64,000 nucleotides of DNA from AP-16 sp046727735 (GTDB lineage Bacteria; Pseudomonadota; Alphaproteobacteria; Rhizobiales; Xanthobacteraceae). Shown one piece after another: positions 16,741-23,568 of the stretch (its first letter is position 1; each line of letters opens with the position of its first letter). Under the pieces are notes generated by a model, which was not told the DNA's origin, did no database searches, and was given only the letters and a program-made list of their open reading frames with translations. A program made the position numbers and the translations under genes. The DNA lies in contig JBKPDF010000032.1 in the NCBI GenBank assembly GCA_046727735.1, positions 1 to 64,000 on the forward strand, given 5' to 3'.

Positions 16741-18231
16741 ATGAACGGTGGCCTCGAATCCCATGCCGGCCGGGTCCGAACCCAGGTGGCCGGTCGGCTC
16801 GGTCGCGCATCGCCGATGGCTGTCGCCGTCCTGGCGATCGTGCTCTCCGGCAGCGTGGATTGCGCCCTCGCCGGCGAGGTCAATGCGCATGGAGCGCCGC
16901 ACCCTGTCGGCTTTGCCGACATCGCCGCCAAGGTGAAGCCGGCGGTGATCGGCGTGCGCGTCAGGGTCGAGAACCCGCAATCCCAGCTGGCGGACCAGGA
17001 CCTTCCGTTCCCGCCCGGCTCGCCGTTCTACAAATTCTTCGGTGCGCCGGATCAGAATCCGCAGCGGCCTCGGTTCGGAACCGCGCTCGGCTCCGGCTTC
17101 TTCATTTCGGGCGACGGTCACGCGGTCACCAACAACCACGTGGTCGAGAACGGCCGGAATTTCGAAGTGACGACCGATGACGGCAAGACCTATCCGGCCA
17201 AGGTGATCGGCACCGATTCCAAGACCGATGTGGCGCTGATCAAGGTCGAGGGCCGCGATGATTTCCCCTACGTCCGGTTCTCCGGCACCGAGCCGCGCGT
17301 CGGCGATTGGGTGCTCGCGGTCGGCAATCCGTTCGGACTCGGCGGCACGGTGACGGCCGGAATCGTCTCGGCGCGGGGACGCGACATCGGCGCTGGTTCC
17401 TTCGACGACTTCATCCAGATCGATGCACCGGTCAACAAGGGCAATTCCGGCGGGCCGACCTTCGACGTGCGCGGCGAGGTGATCGGTGTCAATGCCGCGA
17501 TCTTCTCGCCGTCGGGTGGCTTCATCGGCATCGCGTTCGCGATTCCTGCCGACACCGTGAAGCTGGTCGTGGAGCAGCTCAAGGAGCGGGGCACCGTCAC
17601 CCGCGGTTGGCTCGGAGTGCAGATTCAGAACGTCACGCCGGACATTGCCGAAAGCCTCGGGCTCAAGAAGGCGGAAGGCGCGCTGGTCGCCGAGCCGCAG
17701 CCCGGGACGCCGGCGATGAAGGCCGGGATCAAGTCCGGCGACGTGATCACCTCCGTCAACGACCAGCCGGTGAAGGATTCGCGGGATCTCGCCAGGAAGA
17801 TTGCCGGGATGCCGCCCGGCACCGCCATCAAGCTCGGGACCTTGCGCAACGGCCAAAGCAAGGCGATGACGGTCACGCTCGGCGAGCTCCCCAACACGCC
17901 GGCCCGCGCCGAATCCAGGCAGCAGCCGAGCGACAAGCCCAATGCTCCGAGCGAGGAAACTGGGCTCGGCCTCTCGCTCGCACCGGCCCGCAAGGTTGCG
18001 GGTGCCGGCGGCCAGGGCGTCGTGGTGACCCAAGTGGATCCGAGCGGGCGGGCCGCCGACACCGGTCTCGAGGCGGGCGACGTCATTCTGGAGGTCGGCG
18101 GCAAGGCGGTGAGCACGCCAGCCGACGTCCGCAACGCCGTCAACGAAGCGCGCGGGCGCGCGCAGCACACCGTGTTGCTGCGGGTCAAGACCGGGCAGAA
18201 CATCCGGTTCGTGGCCGTTCCGGTCGGCTGA
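16741..18231 (+). CDS. degP: Periplasmic serine protease/chaperone, DegP/HtrA family
   Basis: 496 residues. A hydrophobic signal at about 25-45 (MAVAVLAIVLSGSVDCALAG), so the signal is preceded by a long n-region or the real start is the ATG at 16816. Trypsin-like domain with H133 (TNNHVV), D163 (SKTDVALIKV) and S236 (NKGNSGGP). Two PDZ domains: about 280-370 (GWLGVQIQNVTPDIAESLGL) and 400-495 (GVVVTQVDPSGRAADTGLEA). Degrades or refolds misfolded envelope proteins. Its own EcfG-type promoter places it in the stress regulon. A Do-family paralogue such as MucD is an equally fair name. Confidence 0.93.
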   Translation: MNGGLESHAGRVRTQVAGRLGRASPMAVAVLAIVLSGSVDCALAGEVNAHGAPHPVGFADIAAKVKPAVIGVRVRVENPQSQLADQDLPFPPGSPFYKFFGAPDQNPQRPRFGTALGSGFFISGDGHAVTNNHVVENGRNFEVTTDDGKTYPAKVIGTDSKTDVALIKVEGRDDFPYVRFSGTEPRVGDWVLAVGNPFGLGGTVTAGIVSARGRDIGAGSFDDFIQIDAPVNKGNSGGPTFDVRGEVIGVNAAIFSPSGGFIGIAFAIPADTVKLVVEQLKERGTVTRGWLGVQIQNVTPDIAESLGLKKAEGALVAEPQPGTPAMKAGIKSGDVITSVNDQPVKDSRDLARKIAGMPPGTAIKLGTLRNGQSKAMTVTLGELPNTPARAESRQQPSDKPNAPSEETGLGLSLAPARKVAGAGGQGVVVTQVDPSGRAADTGLEAGDVILEVGGKAVSTPADVRNAVNEARGRAQHTVLLRVKTGQNIRFVAVPVG

Positions 18232-18243
18232 TGGGCATCTCCG

Positions 18244-18598
18244 CTACGGGCGGCTTGTCTGGCCTTTGAGCAGATCGCGAATTTCCGTCAGCAGCACCTC
18301 CTGACGCGACGGGGGCGGTGCTGCCGCGGGCTCCGCCGCTTCGCGCCGCTTCAATCGGTTCATCAGCCGCGCGACCCAGAACATTACCCAGGCGACGATC
18401 AGGAAGTTGATCATGATCGTGATGAAATTGCCCCAGGCCAGGACCGCGCCCTGTTTCTTGGCTTCGACGAGGCTGTTCGCCGTCACGCGGCCCGAAAGGG
18501 CGGTGAAATAATTGGAGAAATCGAGGCCGCCGCTGACCGCGCCGATGATCGGCGTGCATGTTGCCCCGCAGGGCGAATTCTCGAAATTCCTTGAGCAT
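18244..18598 (-). pseudogene. mscL: mscL, large-conductance mechanosensitive channel, internally deleted
   Basis: The minus strand begins with a proper MscL N-terminus (MLKEFREFALRGN, codons 18598-18560). The next 7 bases (18559-18553) replace what should be about 27 codons covering most of the first membrane helix. From 18552 a different frame resumes with PIIGAVSGGLDFSNYF, then VTANSLVEAKKQGAVLAWG, the second helix FITIMINFLIVAWVMFWV and the cytoplasmic tail to 18244. The net loss is close to 74 bases, so the frame is broken as well as the pore helix. This is a real deletion rather than a homopolymer slip. The gene cannot make a working channel. Confidence 0.88.
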
Positions 18599-18644
18599 CG
18601 GCTCCTCCGCTTCGCCTGGTTTCCCCTCGAACCGAGTCAGCCCG

Positions 18645-19106
18645 TCATGACCGCCGTCGAGGTCCGCACAAATGGGTCTCGATCTCGGACACCGGCAGCC
18701 GCACGTAGTCCTTTTCGAGCTCCACGCGGATTGCTTGGCGCACCCGCGGCGAAGAGGCCCGGCGAATGATGCCCAGGGCGCGCGGAGGCGCCACCATGAT
18801 CACGTGTTGGATCTCGCCGGCATTGATGGCAGTATCGAGCCTGTTCATCAGAGTTTTGAGGAAATTGCGCTCCGATTGATCGTGCCAGTCGGTTTGCTCG
18901 ACCGCGCTGCGCGTGCCGCCGACCGACGCGAACGCGCGGCCCGGAACGTCGCTGCCCTGCTCGTGCGTTGCCGGATGCTTCTGTTCGTAGCTCTCTCGGG
19001 TGCGCAGATTCGGGAACTCGGCATCCCCGGCATTCTCCAGGACGAGCGCCTTGCCGCCGTCGCATACCACGACCCATTCACCGTTTGCGATCTTCAAGTT
19101 GGGCAT
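18645..19106 (-). CDS. Host attachment family protein (AtsE-like)
   Basis: 153 residues, soluble. It starts MPNLKIANGEWVVVCDGGKA, with the middle RNFLKTLMNRLDTAINAGEI and the C-terminal half HVIMVAPPRALGIIRRASSP, then ELEKDYVRLPVSEIETHL. This matches the family named after an Agrobacterium protein implicated in attachment to host cells; the fold resembles eRF1-type domains and the biochemical role is unclear. AGGAGG lies 5 bases before the ATG at 19106. It is divergent from the ecfG-type gene with a near-consensus EcfG promoter upstream. Confidence 0.85.
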   Translation of the reverse strand: MPNLKIANGEWVVVCDGGKALVLENAGDAEFPNLRTRESYEQKHPATHEQGSDVPGRAFASVGGTRSAVEQTDWHDQSERNFLKTLMNRLDTAINAGEIQHVIMVAPPRALGIIRRASSPRVRQAIRVELEKDYVRLPVSEIETHLCGPRRRS

Positions 19107-19139
19107 TGAAGCCTCCTGCTGCGCGCAATGCTCGCCGGA

Positions 19140-19165
19140 AACGCGGGGTGAATGATCGAGGTTGC
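19140..19165 (-). promoter_or_regulatory. Near-consensus EcfG-type promoter of host-attachment gene
   Basis: Minus strand GCAAC (19165-19161), 17 bases, CGTT (19143-19140). One mismatch in the -35 element; it ends 34 bases before the ATG at 19106 and is divergent from the exact site at 19195. Tentative. Confidence 0.4.
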
Positions 19166-19194
19166 TGCCGTGCGGGGACGGCCCGAAGTTCGGC

Positions 19195-19219
19195 GGAACT
19201 TGCGCTGGTTTCTGGCGTT
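19195..19219 (+). promoter_or_regulatory. EcfG-type promoter upstream of the sigma-factor gene (autoregulation)
   Basis: GGAAC at 19195-19199, 16 bases, CGTT at 19216-19219, an exact match. The assigned sigma-factor start is about 320 bases downstream, so the messenger would have a long leader or the protein starts earlier (in-frame ATGs at 19245, 19410 and 19518). Confidence 0.7.
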
Positions 19220-19538
19220 TGCCGAGGAGCGTGGTCCGATCGAGATGCGCGTGGGGGCGGCCGCAGACTCGAAATGCTTCGCAACGGCGGGGCGGGCCTC
19301 CTCGGGTGCGGCAAGCGACCGCACCGAACACGCTGAACGGCTGACCTCGAAACGCGGTGATCGTCCCGCCACGCGATGCAATTCGACCACCCACGTCCCG
19401 GAATCGGCGATGAGTGACGGCCAGAAGTATGGCGCGGCGTTCCGCGAGTTGCGTTCCGGCGCCGGCGACGGGCCTGTAGGGCGTCCCGTCCGCGATCCGC
19501 CCGTCCAAGCCGGCCGCATGGCACAGCCGCGGCACGCA
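19220..19538 (+). other. Leader region of the sigma-factor gene, no separate gene seen
   Basis: About 320 bases between the promoter and the conserved start of the sigma factor. The sigma frame is open throughout but encodes arginine/alanine-rich sequence unlike sigma factors. No small ORF resembling NepR, which often precedes ecfG in other alphaproteobacteria, was found in any of the three forward frames. The opposite strand carries only shadow frames. Confidence 0.5.
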
Positions 19539-20096
19539 ATGCCGCGAAACGACCATCTCGACGATACGATGCGGGAGGCGATGCTCGGCGCAGTTCCGCG
19601 CCTGCGCGCGTTCGCGATTTCGCTCTGCGGAAATGTCGACAAGGCCGATGATCTCGTGCAGGAGACGCTGCTGCGTGGCCTTTCCCATATCGATCAATTC
19701 GAGCCCGGCACCAACATGCCGGCTTGGCTGTTCACGATCCTGCGCAACTTGTTCCGATCCGATTACCGCAAGCGACGCCGCGAGGTCGAGGACGACGACG
19801 GTTCCTACGCGGAGACGCTGAAGTCGCAGCCCGAGCAGTCCGGCCGGCTCGAATTCGAAGAGATTCCGGGCGCACTCGCCAAGCTGCCGCACGATCAGCG
19901 CGAAGCCTTGGTCCTGGTGGGAGCATCGGGCCTGTCCTATGAGGAAGCAGCGCGGATTTGCGGGTGTCCGATCGGCACCATCAAGAGCCGCGTCAATCGC
20001 GCGCGAGGCAGACTTGCCGAGCTGTTGTCGATCGAGAGCGTCGATGACCTCGGGCCGGATCAGACCACCCGCGCCGTGTTGGTGAGCGAAGTTTAA
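19539..20096 (+). CDS. ecfG: EcfG-type (ECF15) RNA polymerase sigma factor
   Basis: 185 residues from the ATG at 19539; the start is uncertain (19410 and 19518 are in frame). Region 2: LRAFAISLCGNVDKADDLVQ, then FEPGTNMPAWLFTILRNLFR and SDYRKRRREVEDDDGSY, the block typical of the alphaproteobacterial general-stress sigma factor. Region 4: LAKLPHDQREALVLVGASGL, SYEEAARICGCPIGTIKSRV. EcfG is normally held by the anti-sigma NepR and released by phosphorylated PhyR; neither gene is in this window. An exact EcfG-type promoter upstream suggests positive autoregulation. Rhizobia often have several EcfG paralogues, so this may not be the master copy. Confidence 0.88.
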   Translation: MPRNDHLDDTMREAMLGAVPRLRAFAISLCGNVDKADDLVQETLLRGLSHIDQFEPGTNMPAWLFTILRNLFRSDYRKRRREVEDDDGSYAETLKSQPEQSGRLEFEEIPGALAKLPHDQREALVLVGASGLSYEEAARICGCPIGTIKSRVNRARGRLAELLSIESVDDLGPDQTTRAVLVSEV

Positions 20097-20146
20097 GGAT
20101 CGAGTCGGCATCCGGCGCCGCTGAAAGACTCCAGGCGATTCATGCC

Positions 20147-20578
20147 ATGAACCAATCCAAGGAAACGACGGAGCCGGCCGCCGATTTGGCGATTGCGACC
20201 GACAAAGTGTGCTTCGTCGCTGTCAAAGCCCGCGAGTTCGACGTCAAGGATCTGGTGACGGAGCCGAATCCGGGCTCCAATCCTACCGACGACCGCATGA
20301 TTGCCATTCTGGAGGATCACAAGGATGACCCAGTCGTGCGCGAGCTTACGGCCTTCATCGGCGCATTGAACGCGGACGAGCAGATCGATCTCGTCGCGCT
20401 CGCGTGGCTCGGCCGCGGCGATGGCGGCCTCGATGACTGGGCCGAGCTGCGCGCACAGGCGGCAGGCGAGCATAGTCGCCGGGCCGTGCATTACCTGCTC
20501 GGTCTGCCGCTGCTGGCAGACTACCTCGAAGAGGGCCTGTCGCTGTTCGGCAGGTCCTGCGAGTCCTACGAGATCTGA
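20147..20578 (+). CDS. DUF3775 domain protein
   Basis: 143 residues, acidic and soluble. The conserved core is DPVVRELTAFIGALNADEQI, DLVALAWLGRGDGGLDDW, then AVHYLLGLPLLADYLEEGLS, which is the DUF3775 signature. The function is unknown. It begins 50 bases after the sigma-factor stop in the same direction and could be cotranscribed with it. Confidence 0.85.
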   Translation: MNQSKETTEPAADLAIATDKVCFVAVKAREFDVKDLVTEPNPGSNPTDDRMIAILEDHKDDPVVRELTAFIGALNADEQIDLVALAWLGRGDGGLDDWAELRAQAAGEHSRRAVHYLLGLPLLADYLEEGLSLFGRSCESYEI

Positions 20579-20712
20579 CGAGACCGCAGCGAACTTCCCG
20601 CCCTGCGCACCCGCCCGATTTGCCGGCACATCTGCTAGCCCCGCGCCGAGCGCGTCTTGACCGCTGCCCCACGCTCGCTGTGAGATGTCGAGCAGGATCA
20701 CGAGGCGCCGGC

Positions 20713-21372
20713 TTGTTCTCCCTGACGCCCTCCCACCTGCTCTCGGCTTACGGCTATTGGGCGATCGCCGCGATCGTCGGCATTGAAGGTGTCGGCATTC
20801 CGATTCCGGGTGAGGCGACCCTCATCCTCGCGGCCGCCTATGCAGGGTCGACTCATCAGCTGGATATCCGCTTGGTGGTTGTGGCCGCGGCGGCCGGATC
20901 GCTGATCGGGAGCATCGTCGGATTCTGGATCGGCCGCGAGGTGGGTTACCCACTGCTGGTCCGTTACGGCCACTACGTCGGGCTGACCGAGAGCAAGATC
21001 AAGATCGGGCAATATTTGTTTCGGCTTCACGGGGGAAAGATCGTATTCTTCGGCCGCTTCCTGCCGTTGCTGCGGATGCTGGCGGCCTTGCTCGCAGGCG
21101 CCAATTGCATGTCGTGGTCGTGGTTTCTGCTGTTCAATACCACCGGCAGCCTGTTGTGGGCGGGCACTTACGGAATCGGCGCCTACTATTTGGGCCAAGG
21201 AGCGAGCCGGCTGCAGGGGCCGCTCGAGCTCGCACTGGGTGCGGCGGTGCTCCTTCTCATCTTGGCCGTGACGGTGCTGCTGCGCCGTCGCGAGGCACAG
21301 CTCGCGGAGGCGGCGGAGCGCGCGCTTCCCGGACCGCTGCAGGATCCGCGCCGCCGGTGGCGCAAGCGCTGA
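20713..21372 (+). CDS. DedA/SNARE-associated family membrane protein
   Basis: 219 residues from a TTG start at 20713 (no suitable ATG; GAGGCG lies about 7 bases upstream). DedA family: EGVGIPIPGEATLILAAAYA near the start, GFWIGREVGYPLLVRYG, and the signature FFGRFLPLLRMLAALLAGAN, then MSWSWFLLFNTTGSLLW. Five or six hydrophobic segments, then a basic tail (RRRWRKR). DedA proteins support membrane-lipid scrambling and envelope integrity. The start is uncertain by a few codons. Confidence 0.82.
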   Translation: MFSLTPSHLLSAYGYWAIAAIVGIEGVGIPIPGEATLILAAAYAGSTHQLDIRLVVVAAAAGSLIGSIVGFWIGREVGYPLLVRYGHYVGLTESKIKIGQYLFRLHGGKIVFFGRFLPLLRMLAALLAGANCMSWSWFLLFNTTGSLLWAGTYGIGAYYLGQGASRLQGPLELALGAAVLLLILAVTVLLRRREAQLAEAAERALPGPLQDPRRRWRKR

Positions 21373-21378
21373 GCAAGC

Positions 21379-21594
21379 GGCGACCTCAATCTGTTTCCGG
21401 TGCACGATCCCGTTGCCTCGACCGTCATGCAGGCCGGAATAAGCAACGTCGACACCGTCCTGATCGCCGGACGCGTCCGCAAGCGCGGCGGAAAATTGCT
21501 GGCGACCGATCTCGAGCGCAGAAAATCCGAACTGCGCAGTTCGGGCGAGTGGATTCTGCGGGAGTTCGGCATCGAGCCGCAGCGCGCCGTCTGA
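21379..21594 (+). pseudogene. C-terminal remnant of an amidohydrolase (cytosine-deaminase/AtzC type)
   Basis: An open stretch of about 70 codons directly after the DedA stop encodes GDLNLFPVHDPVASTVMQAG, SNVDTVLIAGRVRKRGGKLL and SELRSSGEWILREFG. This is the typical C-terminal end of metal-dependent amidohydrolases (the returning strands that follow the TIM barrel). The catalytic barrel with its metal-binding histidines is missing, and DedA occupies the upstream DNA. It is best read as a gene remnant left by deletion, though translation from the GTG at 21400 cannot be excluded. Confidence 0.65.
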
Positions 21595-21703
21595 ACACGC
21601 CCATGCCATGCGGAGGCCACGATTTGGCTTCAGGGCGTATGCGTCGGCGGCGGGCTACGACGCCGAAGTCGTAAGCCGTTGCGGCGGCTGAGTGGGGTAG
21701 GGG

Positions 21704-22324
21704 ATGAGGCGCGTTCCTCGCGGCATCGCGGTGTGTCTCTGTGCCGGATGGCTCGTGGCGGCCGTCGGCGGCGCGCAGGCGCAGCGCGCGATAAGCGTGC
21801 AGCCCGACGAGTTGCCCGTGCAGGAACAGCCGGGGGTCGTGCCCGACCCGGAAGAGGAGGAGCTGCCGGCCGCCTACCAGCGGCAGCTCGTGTTCTTCCG
21901 CTCGGCCGAGCCGCCCGGAACCCTTGTGGTCCACACATCCGAGCGCTTCCTGTATTTGGTCCAGGGCAACAACCGGGCGCTCCGCTACGGCATCGGGGTG
22001 GGTCGCGACGGCTTCCAATGGTCGGGCCTGCTGCGCATTTCGCGGAAATCGGAATGGCCGGATTGGATTCCGCCGCCGGAAATGATCGAGCGCCAGCCGT
22101 ATCTGCCGCGATTCATGGCCGGCGGCCCGGGCAACCCGCTCGGGGCGCGCGCGCTCTATCTCGGCAACACGGTCTACCGCATTCACGGCACCAATCAGCC
22201 GCAGACGATCGGGCATGCGGTGTCGTCGGGCTGCTTCCGGCTGGTGAACGGGGACGTCATCGATCTCTACGATCGTGTGCCGATCGGGACCAAGGTCGTC
22301 GTGCGGCAAAGTCCGGAATTGTAG
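21704..22324 (+). CDS. L,D-transpeptidase (YkuD domain), secreted
   Basis: 206 residues. Signal peptide 1-26 (GIAVCLCAGWLVAAVGGAQA). YkuD domain from about residue 70 (GTLVVHTSERFLYLVQGNNR). Active site HGTNQPQTIGHAVSSGCFRL, with catalytic C177 and the upstream histidine. It makes 3-3 crosslinks in peptidoglycan or attaches proteins to it, in the periplasm. GGGTAGGGG precedes the ATG. It is followed 10 bases later by an amino-acid binding protein. Confidence 0.92.
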   Translation: MRRVPRGIAVCLCAGWLVAAVGGAQAQRAISVQPDELPVQEQPGVVPDPEEEELPAAYQRQLVFFRSAEPPGTLVVHTSERFLYLVQGNNRALRYGIGVGRDGFQWSGLLRISRKSEWPDWIPPPEMIERQPYLPRFMAGGPGNPLGARALYLGNTVYRIHGTNQPQTIGHAVSSGCFRLVNGDVIDLYDRVPIGTKVVVRQSPEL

Positions 22325-22334
22325 GGGAAGGGCC

Positions 22335-23441
22335 ATGCCCGGAGATTTCCGCCTGAGCCTCGCATCCACCCCCCCGATGCCGCCCCGCATTTGCCGCGCG
22401 CGAAATCCGTCCGGGATTCTCGTTCGCGCATTTCGGGGTTTGCTTGCTGCGGCCTTGGTTTTCGCGTTGGCGCTGCCCGGGCCTGCGGCCGCGCAGACGC
22501 TCGCCAAGGTACGCGATCGGGGCGAGCTCGTATGCGGGGTCAGCCACGGCCTCGCCGGCTTCTCGAGCCGCGACGGCAACGGCAATTGGACCGGCTTCGA
22601 CGTCGACCTGTGCCGCGCGATCGCTGCGGCGATTTTCGCCGATGCCGGCAAGGTGCGATTCGTTCCGCTCGATGCAGCGGCGCGGTTCCCGGCGCTGCGG
22701 GCGGGCGAGATCGACTTGTTGTCGCGCAACTCGACCTGGACCATGTCGCGGGAGACCGCGTTCGGGCTGATGTTCGCGGCGATCACCTATTACGACGGGC
22801 AAGGATTCCTGGTCCGCAAAGTGCTCAACGCCGAATCCGCGCTCGATCTCGACGGCAAGGCGTTTTGCCTGCAGACCGGAACGACCGGCGAGCTCAACGT
22901 CGCCGATTATTTCCGCGCCAACAACCTGACGTACCGGCCGGTCGCGCTCGCGAGCCTGGACGAGATCATCAAGGCCTACGACAGCGAACATTGCGACGTG
23001 TTCGCGACCGACGTCTCGCAGCTCCATGCCGAGCGGCTGAAGCTCACGAAACCCGACGAGCACGTCATCCTCCCCGACGTCATCTCGAAAGAGCCGCTCG
23101 GTCCGGTGGTTCGGCAAGGGGACGATCAATGGTTCAATGTCGTGAAATGGACGCATTTCGCCATGGTCAACGCCGAGGAGCTCGGGGTGAGCACGAAGAC
23201 CATCGACCGAGCGATGCGCTCGGAGAAGCCGGAGGTGAAGCGCCTTGTCGGCACTGCGGGTACTTTCGGCGAAGAGGCCGGTCTCAGCAACGATTGGGCA
23301 GCCCGGGTGATCCGGCTGGTCGGCAATTACGGCGAAGTCTTCGAGCGCAACATCGGCGCGAAATCGCCGCTCGGGATACCGCGCGGCCTCAACCAGCTCT
23401 GGACCATGGGCGGCATTCAATATGCGCCTCCGATCCGGTAG
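22335..23441 (+). CDS. Amino-acid ABC transporter periplasmic binding protein (AapJ-like), orphan
   Basis: 368 residues. The signal sequence lies unusually deep (about 35-54, LLAAALVFALALPGPAAAQ), so the real start may be later. Solute-binding family 3: LAKVRDRGELVCGVSHGLAG, GNWTGFDVDLCRAIAAAIF, and STWTMSRETAFGLMFAAIT, the general L-amino-acid (AapJ/BztA) subtype. AGGGGAAGG lies before the ATG at 22335. No permease or ATPase gene adjoins it, so it must use a transporter encoded elsewhere or act differently. Confidence 0.88.
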   Translation: MPGDFRLSLASTPPMPPRICRARNPSGILVRAFRGLLAAALVFALALPGPAAAQTLAKVRDRGELVCGVSHGLAGFSSRDGNGNWTGFDVDLCRAIAAAIFADAGKVRFVPLDAAARFPALRAGEIDLLSRNSTWTMSRETAFGLMFAAITYYDGQGFLVRKVLNAESALDLDGKAFCLQTGTTGELNVADYFRANNLTYRPVALASLDEIIKAYDSEHCDVFATDVSQLHAERLKLTKPDEHVILPDVISKEPLGPVVRQGDDQWFNVVKWTHFAMVNAEELGVSTKTIDRAMRSEKPEVKRLVGTAGTFGEEAGLSNDWAARVIRLVGNYGEVFERNIGAKSPLGIPRGLNQLWTMGGIQYAPPIR

Positions 23442-23480
23442 GCTCGAGCACGCCGTCGCGGCGGAGTTCTGCTAATATAC

Positions 23481-23506
23481 GGAACCGCTCGCCCAAACCC
23501 GTCGTT
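23481..23506 (+). promoter_or_regulatory. EcfG-type promoter of penicillin-binding protein gene
   Basis: GGAAC at 23481-23485, 17 bases, CGTT at 23503-23506, an exact match. The transcript would begin near 23513; possible starts are TTG 23539 and ATG 23569. Confidence 0.78.
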
Positions 23507-23568
23507 TATAAGGATTAATTCACCAGCGCGGGCGCACCTTGGATACGCCCGTTGCCTTCCGGCTCCCG

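Noticed and set aside
15826..18168. 780-codon open frame antisense to degP and the dehydrogenase
   Set aside because: It spans two unrelated certain genes and has no recognisable domain.
19220..19538. Possible nepR gene ahead of the sigma factor
   Set aside because: No forward frame encodes a NepR-like helical core; only short or arginine-rich peptides result.
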